DNA of 64,000 nt from [Empedobacter] haloabium. Lineage in GTDB: Bacteria; Pseudomonadota; Gammaproteobacteria; Burkholderiales; Burkholderiaceae_D. Of this stretch, positions 8,999 to 16,074 are shown piece by piece (the stretch's first letter is position 1; each line of letters begins with the position of its first letter). The notes beneath the pieces are model-generated. The model had not been told where the DNA came from. It worked only from the letters and a program-made list of their open reading frames with translations, and searched no databases. Location: NCBI GenBank assembly GCA_008011715.2, contig CP136508.1, positions 4,340,001-4,404,000 on the forward strand, written 5' to 3'. Position numbers and translations under genes: made by a program.

Positions 8999-9757
8999 AT
9001 GAGCGAGTACAAGATCGAGGCCGGCACGGCACAACACGTCGGCAACCGCGCCGCCCAGCACGACCGCGTTGCCCTTTTTACGAGCGCGCGCGCGCCCGGC
9101 TACGTGCTGGCCGTGCTGGCCGATGGCGGTGAACGCAATGCACTGGGCGCCGACCAGGCGCTGCTGACGGCGAAACAGCTGTTCGACGAGTACAAGCCCG
9201 GCGACCCGCCCAGCCCGGAGCGCATCGGTGCGCTGCTGCGCGACATCGCGCAGGAAACCCACGATGTCCTGCTGATGAATCCGCTTGCTGCCAGTGCCGA
9301 GGCCCGTTCGACCCTGGTCCTGCTGGTGCTGACGCCGCAACGCCAGGCCGTCTGGGCGACGGTGGGCGACTCCCGGCTGTATCGTTTCGCCAACGGTGCC
9401 TGCGCGGAACGCTCCAGCGACGCCGCCTATATCGACCACCTGGTCACCATCGACAAGCTGCCACTGGAAGCCGCCCGCAAGCATCGCGGCTCGCGCCTGC
9501 TGGCCAACGTGGTCGGCAACCCCCTGAAGGCGCCGTTCGTTACCGCCGGTATGCGCGCGGACCTGCAGGCCGGCGACGCATTCCTGCTGTGCTCGGACGG
9601 CCTGTGGTCCTGGTTTTCCGACAATGAACTGGCCGCCGCCGTCTCGCGCCGGCGCCCGCGCGAAGCGGCCGAACTGCTGATCGACAAGGCACGCGAACGC
9701 GCGGCCGGCAACGGCGACAACTGCTCGATGGCGATCGTGCGGCTGGTGCCGCGCTAG
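8999..9757 (+). CDS. PP2C-like serine/threonine phosphatase
   Basis: The 252-aa product is a minimal cytosolic PP2C (PPM) domain without a transmembrane or sensor extension. Metal-site motifs are visible: VLADGG (normally ADGxG, so the second glycine position is altered), TVGDSRLYRF, LLCSDGLWSWFSD and GNGDNCSMAIVRL. Members dephosphorylate Ser/Thr-phosphoproteins, often opposite a Hanks-type kinase; no kinase gene is in the window. GAAAGAAG precedes the ATG. It starts a plus-strand set with two small membrane proteins (gaps 110 and 4 bp), opposite in direction to the helicase. Confidence 0.85.
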   Translation: MSEYKIEAGTAQHVGNRAAQHDRVALFTSARAPGYVLAVLADGGERNALGADQALLTAKQLFDEYKPGDPPSPERIGALLRDIAQETHDVLLMNPLAASAEARSTLVLLVLTPQRQAVWATVGDSRLYRFANGACAERSSDAAYIDHLVTIDKLPLEAARKHRGSRLLANVVGNPLKAPFVTAGMRADLQAGDAFLLCSDGLWSWFSDNELAAAVSRRRPREAAELLIDKARERAAGNGDNCSMAIVRLVPR

Positions 9758-9867
9758 CGCGCCACGCGCGCATCGTTTGACGGATTCGGCCTGCCCCCCC
9801 CGGCCGGCGGTCTACGATGAATGGCTGGCGCCGCGTCACGCGGACAGATCGGCCAGCGGGAGCTCCC

Positions 9868-10251
9868 ATGCAGATCGACATCGACGACACGACCCTCACC
9901 GGCTTCAACACGCCTGCCAAGGCAGAAGTGAAGAAGGCTACGCAGCAGTTCGCCACCGACCTGATTGCCGAAGCGAATCGCATCGAAGGGTCGCGCAATG
10001 CGAACGCCGGTCCGCCCGAGGTGGTCAGCAGCATGGTCGTGGAAGCGACGTTGCTCGTGCGCCGCGGGCTCAGCCAGCCAAGGAAGAAATATGGCGTGAA
10101 GCTGATGCGAATATGCGCCGCGGTGCTGTCACTGGTGGTAGGCTTCTGCTACGACGCGACGAAATTGCAGGACAAGACGTATATGCTGATCTTCGTTCTT
10201 GTAGTCGCGCTCGCTATCGTTTCCGTCACGATTTCCACCATCAAGGAGTGA
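9868..10251 (+). CDS. Small two-TM membrane protein, unknown
   Basis: This 127-aa protein is not a family I recognise. It has a soluble N-terminal half (MQIDIDDTTLTGFNTPAKAE onward), a basic stretch RRGLSQPRKKYG, then two C-terminal hydrophobic segments (roughly residues 84-100 and 107-124). ATG 9868 is chosen for GGGAG just upstream; an ATG at 9817 would add 17 residues without support. Its stop is followed after 4 bp by the next membrane protein, whose ribosome binding site AAGGAG lies inside this gene's last codons, so the two are translationally coupled and may form a complex. Confidence 0.75.
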   Translation: MQIDIDDTTLTGFNTPAKAEVKKATQQFATDLIAEANRIEGSRNANAGPPEVVSSMVVEATLLVRRGLSQPRKKYGVKLMRICAAVLSLVVGFCYDATKLQDKTYMLIFVLVVALAIVSVTISTIKE

Positions 10252-10255
10252 TGCC

Positions 10256-10876
10256 ATGGTCACGGCTGGCACTTCCCCCACCCTGCCCTACGAGCTGTTC
10301 CAGCTTAAGCAGCGCCGCGCCGACGTTCACCGCATGCGTCTGGCGTTCCAGCTGTATGCCGTGGGCGGCGCACTGGTCGGGATCGTCGCGCTGGCGCTGT
10401 ATTTCCTGCGCCAGCTGCGCGTCACGCTCACCACGGCCGACGTCGCCATCCTCGTGACGGCGGGCGTCGGTCTTGCCACGTCGGTGCTGTCGGTCCTCTA
10501 CCTTGCCGTGGTCCGGATGCGCGCGCGCGCCTCGATTTGTAACGATAATTATGTAGTGGCCGCCGCCGACCTGCTGGCCGAATGGATGCGCTTCGAAACG
10601 GGCGGTCGCGGCAGGCTGCAGCAGGCACACGTCGAGTTCAACCCGGCATCCGTGCGCGACATCGTCGGCCATCTGTACAGGCTCGAGCTCATCTCGCAAG
10701 ACGACCGCGATACCCTCGGGGCGGCGCTGCGGCTGCGCAATGAGCTCGTGCATGGCCGGTCGCCGGCCGACCGCCGCCGGATCGAGAATATGGCGTCGAT
10801 GGTGCGCGACATCACGCGTCGCATCCAGTGCGTCACACCGGCCTGCCAGCGTGAGCAGGGCACGTCGGTGCATTAG
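10256..10876 (+). CDS. Two-TM protein with HEPN-like cytosolic domain
   Basis: The 206-aa protein has two membrane segments near the N-terminus (about residues 29-51 and 63-84, LAFQLYAVGGALVGIVALAL and ILVTAGVGLATSVLSVLYLA). A helical domain of about 110 residues follows, ending in LRLRNELVHG. RNELVH fits the Rx4-6H signature of HEPN RNase/toxin domains; family membership is an inference from this motif and helical context. AAGGAG sits 7 bp before the ATG, overlapping the upstream gene's end. With the preceding membrane protein and the PP2C-like gene it forms a compact plus-strand set. Target and function are unknown. Confidence 0.75.
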   Translation: MVTAGTSPTLPYELFQLKQRRADVHRMRLAFQLYAVGGALVGIVALALYFLRQLRVTLTTADVAILVTAGVGLATSVLSVLYLAVVRMRARASICNDNYVVAAADLLAEWMRFETGGRGRLQQAHVEFNPASVRDIVGHLYRLELISQDDRDTLGAALRLRNELVHGRSPADRRRIENMASMVRDITRRIQCVTPACQREQGTSVH

Positions 10877-10900
10877 AGCGCTTATCGCGCGACAGCAAAC

Positions 10901-10926
10901 AAAAAGCCGGCAAGCGCCGGCCTTTT
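10901..10926. terminator. Bidirectional intrinsic terminator
   Basis: GCCGGC (10906-10911), loop AAGC, GCCGGC (10916-10921), flanked by five A's and by TTTT. It lies between the convergent ends of the HEPN-like gene (plus) and the coiled-coil gene (minus) and can serve both. Confidence 0.85.
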
Positions 10927-10942
10927 CGCACCCTGGGACGGC

Positions 10943-11629
10943 TTATCTCGCCTGGGCCTTCTGCCTGGCCTTCTCCGCATCCGCCGCGGCCTTGGCCGCC
11001 GCTTCCTCCGCACGTTTGGCCTGCTTGGCGGCGCGCTCGGCCTTCTTGCGCGCGATCTCTTCCTGGCGCTGCTGCGACTCGCGCTGCTTCTCCTCGAAGC
11101 GCTCGACCTTCTTCGCGCGCTCGCCCGCCTCGCTGGCCCGTTGCGCGTCACGCTCGCGCAGGCGTGCCGCGTGTTCGGCCTGGCGCTGCGCCGGCGTCGT
11201 CTTCAGCGGTCGCGGCGCCGGCTTGTCGGCCGGGTTGGCGCGCGGCTTGGGCGGGTTGGCGGCCTGCTTCGCCGCGTCTTCCGCATCCTTGCGGGCACGC
11301 TCCTCCAGGTCGCGGTCGCGCTCTTCCACCGCGTGCTTGCGCTTGAAGTGGTTGGCCTCGACTTCGACCGAGCGCAGCGCCGACAGGCGCAGGCGGCGCT
11401 CTTCCTTGGCCTTGTCCAGGCAGTTGTTGACGAAGAATTTGTCGTAGCAGACGGCTTCCTGGGCCGCGTACTTGCGCTCGGCCTCGGCGCGCTCCCGCGC
11501 CACCTCGGCCAGCTTCGCGTCCGCCTCGGCGACCGTCTGCGTCGGCGCCACGGTCGTCGCCGCCGGCGCGGCAAAGGCGCCGCCCGCGAGGCCCGCCAGC
11601 AGAATCAGGGATGTCAATCGTAATGCCAT
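10943..11629 (-). CDS. Periplasmic coiled-coil protein, unknown
   Basis: The 228-aa product has a signal peptide (MALRLTSLILLAGLAGGAFA, cleavage near AFA-AP). An Ala/Glu/Lys/Arg-rich coiled coil follows over nearly all the rest. A conserved-looking cysteine pair sits in AVCYDKFFVNNCLDKAK (about residue 60). Similar proteins in Burkholderiales are annotated as hypothetical. It lies 21 bp after zapE and is the last gene of the sucA-odhB-pspC-lpdA-zapE series before the terminator at 10901-10926. It may be an envelope protein linked to cell division, but only the position suggests that. Confidence 0.8.
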   Translation of the reverse strand: MALRLTSLILLAGLAGGAFAAPAATTVAPTQTVAEADAKLAEVARERAEAERKYAAQEAVCYDKFFVNNCLDKAKEERRLRLSALRSVEVEANHFKRKHAVEERDRDLEERARKDAEDAAKQAANPPKPRANPADKPAPRPLKTTPAQRQAEHAARLRERDAQRASEAGERAKKVERFEEKQRESQQRQEEIARKKAERAAKQAKRAEEAAAKAAADAEKARQKAQAR

Positions 11630-11650
11630 ATTGTTCTTGTCCGCTCCAGT

Positions 11651-12751
11651 TCAGGTCAGGGCCGCGGCGGCGCCGCGCTGGGCCTTTTCCATGTACTCGC
11701 GCGACTGCATCTCGACGATGCGCGACACGGTGCGATGGAATTCGTTGGCCAGCATGCCGCTCGTGTACAGCTCCTCGGGCTCCACCTCGGCCGACATGAT
11801 CAGCTTGACGCCCTGGTCGTAGAACACGTCGATCAGCCAAGTGAAACGGCGCGCCTCGGACGACTGCCCGGCCGACATCATCGGCACCCCGGACAATATC
11901 ACGGTATGGAAGCGGCTGGCGATTTCGAGGTAGTCGTTCTGCGAGCGCGGGCCGCCGCACAGCGTCTTGAAATCGAACCAGATCACGGTGCCGGCGCGGC
12001 GCAGCGCGCGGATCTCGCGGTTCTCGATGACGATGCGCGGGTCCTCGTCCTTCTGCGTCTCGGCCAGGCCGGCGAAGGCGGCCCGCAGCTTCTCGTCGGT
12101 CGCCGTGTTGAGCGGCATGTAGTAGGCCTGCACCTGCTCCAGCGCGCGGCCGCGGTAGTCCACGCCCGCGTCCACGTTCAGCACGTCCATCTTTTCCTTC
12201 AAGAGCGCGATGGTGGGCAGGATCCGGTCGCGGTGCAGGCCGTCCGGGTACAGCGTGGAGGGCTCGTAGTTCGAGGTCATGATGAACGACACGCCATTGT
12301 CGTACAGCGCCTTCATCAGGTTGTACAGGATCATCGCGTCGGCCACGTCGGAAACGTGGAACTCGTCGAAGCAGATCAGGCGGTATTTCTTGGCGATGCG
12401 CTTGGCGACCTCGTCGAGCGGGTCGGCGATGCCCATCAGCTCGTCGAGCTGCAGGTGCACTGCGCGCATGAATTCATGGAAGTGCAGGCGCGTCTTGCGC
12501 ACCACCGGCACGACCGAGTAGAACGAATCCATCAGGAACGACTTGCCGCGCCCCACCCCGCCCCACATGTAGACGCCGCGCGGCGGTTCCGGCCGGTTGA
12601 TCAGGCGCTTGAAGCTGTTCGAGCGCTGGGCCTTGTAGGCCACCCATTCGTCGTAGCACTGCTGCAGCCGCTCGACGGCGCGACGTTGCGCTTCGTCCGG
12701 CTTGAAATTGCGCTGCTCCAGCGCGTGCTGGTAGAACTCGAGGACGTTCAT
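11651..12751 (-). CDS. zapE: Cell division ATPase ZapE (AFG1-like)
   Basis: AFG1/ZapE-family P-loop ATPase, 366 aa, that associates with the Z-ring in late division. It has Walker A YMWGGVGRGKSFLMD, Walker B LICFDEFHVSDVADA and the sensor-like IMTSNYEPSTLYPDGL. ATG 12751 gives the expected N-terminus (MNVLEFYQHAL); a GTG at 12778 would add nine unsupported residues. It lies downstream of lpdA across a 69-bp gap that holds a perfect hairpin. Following the OGDH genes is usual in Oxalobacteraceae and relatives. Confidence 0.95.
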   Translation of the reverse strand: MNVLEFYQHALEQRNFKPDEAQRRAVERLQQCYDEWVAYKAQRSNSFKRLINRPEPPRGVYMWGGVGRGKSFLMDSFYSVVPVVRKTRLHFHEFMRAVHLQLDELMGIADPLDEVAKRIAKKYRLICFDEFHVSDVADAMILYNLMKALYDNGVSFIMTSNYEPSTLYPDGLHRDRILPTIALLKEKMDVLNVDAGVDYRGRALEQVQAYYMPLNTATDEKLRAAFAGLAETQKDEDPRIVIENREIRALRRAGTVIWFDFKTLCGGPRSQNDYLEIASRFHTVILSGVPMMSAGQSSEARRFTWLIDVFYDQGVKLIMSAEVEPEELYTSGMLANEFHRTVSRIVEMQSREYMEKAQRGAAAALT

Positions 12752-12777
12752 CGTTGGATTCGTTTCGTACAAAGACA

Positions 12778-12802
12778 CCGGGCCGGCACAGGGCCGGCCC
12801 GG
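12778..12802 (-). terminator. Hairpin between lpdA and zapE
   Basis: A perfect 10-bp stem, CCGGGCCGGC / GCCGGCCCGG, with a 5-nt loop (ACAGG) lies 18 bp after the lpdA stop and 26 bp before the zapE start. No T-tract follows on the minus strand, so it may attenuate or stabilise the lpdA mRNA 3' end rather than stop transcription. Confidence 0.5.
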
Positions 12803-12820
12803 TCAGGCGTCAAGCGATGC

Positions 12821-14251
12821 TTAGAAGTTCAGCGTGCGCTTGTCGATTGCCAGGGCCGCTTCCTTGGTCGCTTCGGACAGCGACGGGTGGGCGTGGCAGA
12901 TGCGGGCGATGTCCTCGGCCGAAGCCTTGAACTCCATCGCCACGACGGCTTCGGAGATCAGCTCGGAAGCCATCGGGCCGATGATGTGGACGCCCAGGAT
13001 TTCATCGGTCGTCGCGTCGGCCAGGAACTTGACCATGCCGGAAGTGTCGCCCAGCGCGCGGGCGCGGCCGTTCGCCAGGAACGGGAACGTGCCGGCCTTG
13101 TAGGCCACGCCGTCCGCCTTCAGCTGCTGCTCGGTACGACCGACCCAGGCGATTTCCGGCGAGGTGTAGATCACCCAAGGAATCGTGTCGAAGTTGGTGT
13201 GACCGTGCTGGCCGGCGATACGCTCGGCCACGGCAACGCCTTCCTCTTCCGCCTTGTGCGCCAGCATCGGGCCGCGCACGACGTCGCCGATCGCCCACAC
13301 GTTCGGCAGGTTGGTCTTGCAGTCGCCGTCGACGGCGATGAAGCCGCGCTCGTCCAGCTTCAGGCCGGCCTTGTCGGCGTTCAGGCCGTTGGTGTTCGGC
13401 GTGCGGCCGATCGAGACGATCAGCTTGTCGAACGTGCCTTCCTGCGCGGCGCCCTTGGCGTCCGTGTACTTGACGGTGACGTTGTTCTCGCCCGTCGTCA
13501 CGCTGTCGATCTTCACGCCCAGGTGGATGCCCAGGCCCTGCTTGGTGAACATCTTGAACGCTTCCTTGGCGATCTGCTCGTCGACCGCGCCCAGGAACGT
13601 CGGCAGGCCTTCCAGCACGGTCACTTCCGCGCCCAGGCGGCGCCACACCGAGCCCATTTCCAGGCCGATCACGCCGGCGCCGATGACGCCCAGCTTGGCC
13701 GGCACGGCATCGATCGCCAGCGCGCCCGTGTTCGACAGGATCAGTTTCTCGTCGAACGGTGCGCCCGGCAGCGCGCGGGCATTCGAGCCCGTCGCCACGA
13801 TGATCTGCTTGCCGACGATCGTTTCAGCCGTCGGGCCGGAGATCTCGATCGGGTAGCCTTCGCCGGTGGCGGCACCGGCGAACGCGCCGCGGCCGTGGAA
13901 GAAGGTGACCTTGTTCTTCTTGAACAGGAACAGGATGCCGTCGTTGTTCTGCTTGACGACCGTGTTCTTACGCTTGAGCATCTGCGGCAGGTTCAGCGAC
14001 AGGCCGGCGACGTCGATGCCGTGTTCCTTGAACGCGTGGCCCGCATGCTCGAAGTGCTCGGACGACTGCAGCAATGCCTTGGACGGGATGCAGCCCACGT
14101 TGGTGCAGGTGCCGCCCGGTGCCGGGCCGCCTTTTTCGTTGGCCCACTCGTCGATACAGGCGACGGAGAAGCCCAGCTGAGCCGCGCGGATCGCCGCGAT
14201 ATAGCCGCCGGGACCGGCGCCGATCACTACCACATCAAATTGCTTACTCAT
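12821..14251 (-). CDS. lpdA: Dihydrolipoyl dehydrogenase (E3)
   Basis: FAD/NAD disulfide oxidoreductase of 476 aa that reoxidises dihydrolipoyl groups, here placed to serve the 2-oxoglutarate dehydrogenase complex. It has the FAD Rossmann motif [15 protein letters not shown], the redox-active disulfide [13 protein letters not shown], the NAD-binding [14 protein letters not shown], and the C-terminal HAHPSLSEA with the catalytic His-Glu pair. ATG 14251 has GGAAA upstream. Its start lies inside the last codons of the PspC-domain gene, so the two are translationally coupled. No lipoyl domain is fused, unlike some E3 proteins of pyruvate dehydrogenase loci. Confidence 0.97.
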   Translation of the reverse strand: MSKQFDVVVIGAGPGGYIAAIRAAQLGFSVACIDEWANEKGGPAPGGTCTNVGCIPSKALLQSSEHFEHAGHAFKEHGIDVAGLSLNLPQMLKRKNTVVKQNNDGILFLFKKNKVTFFHGRGAFAGAATGEGYPIEISGPTAETIVGKQIIVATGSNARALPGAPFDEKLILSNTGALAIDAVPAKLGVIGAGVIGLEMGSVWRRLGAEVTVLEGLPTFLGAVDEQIAKEAFKMFTKQGLGIHLGVKIDSVTTGENNVTVKYTDAKGAAQEGTFDKLIVSIGRTPNTNGLNADKAGLKLDERGFIAVDGDCKTNLPNVWAIGDVVRGPMLAHKAEEEGVAVAERIAGQHGHTNFDTIPWVIYTSPEIAWVGRTEQQLKADGVAYKAGTFPFLANGRARALGDTSGMVKFLADATTDEILGVHIIGPMASELISEAVVAMEFKASAEDIARICHAHPSLSEATKEAALAIDKRTLNF

Positions 14252-14603
14252 ATTTTTTTCCAATCAGGTCGCTTCCGGGCAGCGTTTCTTCCGGAACGAA
14301 TATCCACAACAGTATGTAAATCACCAGCCCGAAGCCGAACGACACCGTAAACAGCACGAACACCAGGCGCCAGATCCATGCCTCGACACCCGAGACCTGG
14401 CCGATGCCGCCGCACACGCCGCCGATCCAGCGGTCGGTGCGCGAACGGCGCAGGCGCGAGAACTCGCTGGCCAGGTCGCCGTTGCCGGCCGGCGCCGCTT
14501 GCGGCGCGTCCAGCAGGCGCGCCTTGGCGCGGGCGAATTCCTCGTCGCTCAGCGCGCCGGCCTGGTGCAGCTCGTGCAGGCGCTTGATTTCATCGGAGAT
14601 CAT
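14244..14603 (-). CDS. PspC-domain membrane protein with SHOCT-like N-terminus
   Basis: The 119-aa protein has an N-terminal SHOCT-like segment ([20 protein letters not shown]), then a PspC domain: [19 protein letters not shown] followed by the membrane segment [20 protein letters not shown]. PspC proteins are inner-membrane stress sensors or partners of PspA/PspB; neither is nearby. The gene is wedged between odhB and lpdA and its stop overlaps the lpdA start by 8 bp. That is an odd position for a stress protein and makes lpdA translation depend partly on it. Confidence 0.88.
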   Translation of the reverse strand: MISDEIKRLHELHQAGALSDEEFARAKARLLDAPQAAPAGNGDLASEFSRLRRSRTDRWIGGVCGGIGQVSGVEAWIWRLVFVLFTVSFGFGLVIYILLWIFVPEETLPGSDLIGKKYE

Positions 14604-14621
14604 GGTTGGCTCCTTGGGGTT

Positions 14622-14705
14622 GGGGTCTGTCCCCGCAGGGGACTGACCCCGGTTTTATCTGCGGCGGTGGTGAAAACCGGGGACAGTCCCGTAGGGACAG
14701 TCCCC
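14622..14705. repeat. GGGTCTGTCCC-family composite repeat
   Basis: Two palindromic units face each other: GGGGTCTGTCCCC and GGGGACTGACCCCGG, then, after about 23 bp, CCGGGGACAGTCCC and GGGACAGTCCCC. The whole can fold on itself. It fills the gap between odhB (ends 14735) and the PspC gene (starts 14603), so it may separate or attenuate the two transcription segments. Confidence 0.75.
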
Positions 14706-14734
14706 AAGCATCCAGCGCAGCTGGTGCGCCGCGA

Positions 14735-16000
14735 TTACAGGTCCAGCAGCAGGCGCGCCGGATCTTCCAGCGCTTCCTTCATCGCCACCAGGCCCAGCAC
14801 GGCTTCGCGGCCGTCGATGATACGGTGGTCGTACGACATCGCCAGGTAGTTCATCGGGCGGATGACGATCTCGCCGTTCTCGACGACAGCGCGGTCCTTG
14901 GTCGCGTGCACGCCCAGGATGGCCGACTGCGGCGGGTTGATGATCGGGGTCGACAGCATCGAGCCGAACGTACCGCCGTTCGAGATCGAGAACGTGCCGC
15001 CGGTCAGGTCGTCCAGGGTCAGCTTGCCTTCCTTGGCTTTTTGGCCGAATTCGCCGATCTTCTTCTCGATCTCGGCGATGCTCATCTGGTCGGCGTCGCG
15101 CAGGATCGGCACGACCAGGCCGCGTGGCGAACCGACGGCGATACCGATGTCGAAGTAGCCGTGGTAGACGATGTCGTTACCGTCGACCGAGGCGTTCAGG
15201 ATCGGGTACTTCTTCAGCGCGGCCACGGCGGCCTTGACGAAGAAGGACATGAAGCCCAGCTTGACGCCGTGCTCCTTCTCGAACTTGTCCTTGTACTTGT
15301 TGCGCAGGTCCATCACCGGCTTCATGTTCACTTCGTTGAACGTGGTCAGGATGGCGTTGGTCGACTGCGATTCCACCAGGCGCTCGGCGATACGGGCGCG
15401 CAAGCGGCTCATCGGCACGCGCTCTTCCGGACGGTCGCCCAGCTTCAGCGCGGACGGCGCCGAGACTTGCTGCAGGGCCGGCTTGGCGGCGGCCGGCTTA
15501 GCGGCCGGTGCCGCGGCTGGGGCCGCGGCTGGCTTGGCGGAGGCGGCCAGGGCGTCGCCCTTGGTCACGCGGCCGTCCTTGCCGGAGCCGGCGACGTCGG
15601 TCGCGGACAGGCCTTTTTCGGACAGGATCTTGGCGGCAGCCGGCATGGCGACGTCGCCCTTGGCGCCACCGGTGACAGCGGCGGCGGCCGGTGCGGCAGC
15701 AGGTGCCTCGGTCTGGACCGGCGCGGCGGTCACCGGCAGCGGCGAGGCCATGGCGGTGCCTTCGGTATCGATGATGGCGATCACTTCGTCGGCGACGACG
15801 GTGGCGCCGTCGTTCTTGATGATCTGTACCACGACGCCGGCGGCCGGGGCCGGCAGTTCCAGGACGACCTTGTCGGTCTCGATGTCGATCAGGTTTTCGT
15901 CACGGGCGACGGACTCGCCCAGTTTCTTGTGCCAGGACAGCAGGGTCGCTTCGGCGACGGATTCCGACAGTTGTGGAACTTTGACTTCGATTTGTGCCAT
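14735..16000 (-). CDS. odhB: 2-oxoglutarate dehydrogenase E2 (dihydrolipoyl succinyltransferase)
   Basis: Core E2 of the 2-oxoglutarate dehydrogenase complex, 421 aa, also called sucB; it transfers succinyl groups to CoA. There is one N-terminal lipoyl domain with the lipoylated lysine in [10 protein letters not shown] (about residue 43), an Ala/Pro linker, and a peripheral subunit-binding domain ([19 protein letters not shown]). The acyltransferase domain ends in [14 protein letters not shown] with the catalytic His. GGAG precedes the ATG. It follows sucA after 74 bp on the same strand. Confidence 0.97.
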   Translation of the reverse strand: MAQIEVKVPQLSESVAEATLLSWHKKLGESVARDENLIDIETDKVVLELPAPAAGVVVQIIKNDGATVVADEVIAIIDTEGTAMASPLPVTAAPVQTEAPAAAPAAAAVTGGAKGDVAMPAAAKILSEKGLSATDVAGSGKDGRVTKGDALAASAKPAAAPAAAPAAKPAAAKPALQQVSAPSALKLGDRPEERVPMSRLRARIAERLVESQSTNAILTTFNEVNMKPVMDLRNKYKDKFEKEHGVKLGFMSFFVKAAVAALKKYPILNASVDGNDIVYHGYFDIGIAVGSPRGLVVPILRDADQMSIAEIEKKIGEFGQKAKEGKLTLDDLTGGTFSISNGGTFGSMLSTPIINPPQSAILGVHATKDRAVVENGEIVIRPMNYLAMSYDHRIIDGREAVLGLVAMKEALEDPARLLLDL

Positions 16001-16074
16001 TGATTACTCCGTGAATTCGATTATGCGTGGGTGGCCATGCGCGCCGGTGTCCCCAGGCGCGCATGGCATGCCGT

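Noticed and set aside
8500..9045. Much longer N-terminus for the helicase
   Set aside because: It would run through the DUF465 gene in another frame and has no conserved content; only starts at 8583 or 8499 are plausible.
11735..14350. Plus-strand 871-codon frame opposite zapE and lpdA
   Set aside because: Shadow of two conserved genes; no recognisable domain.
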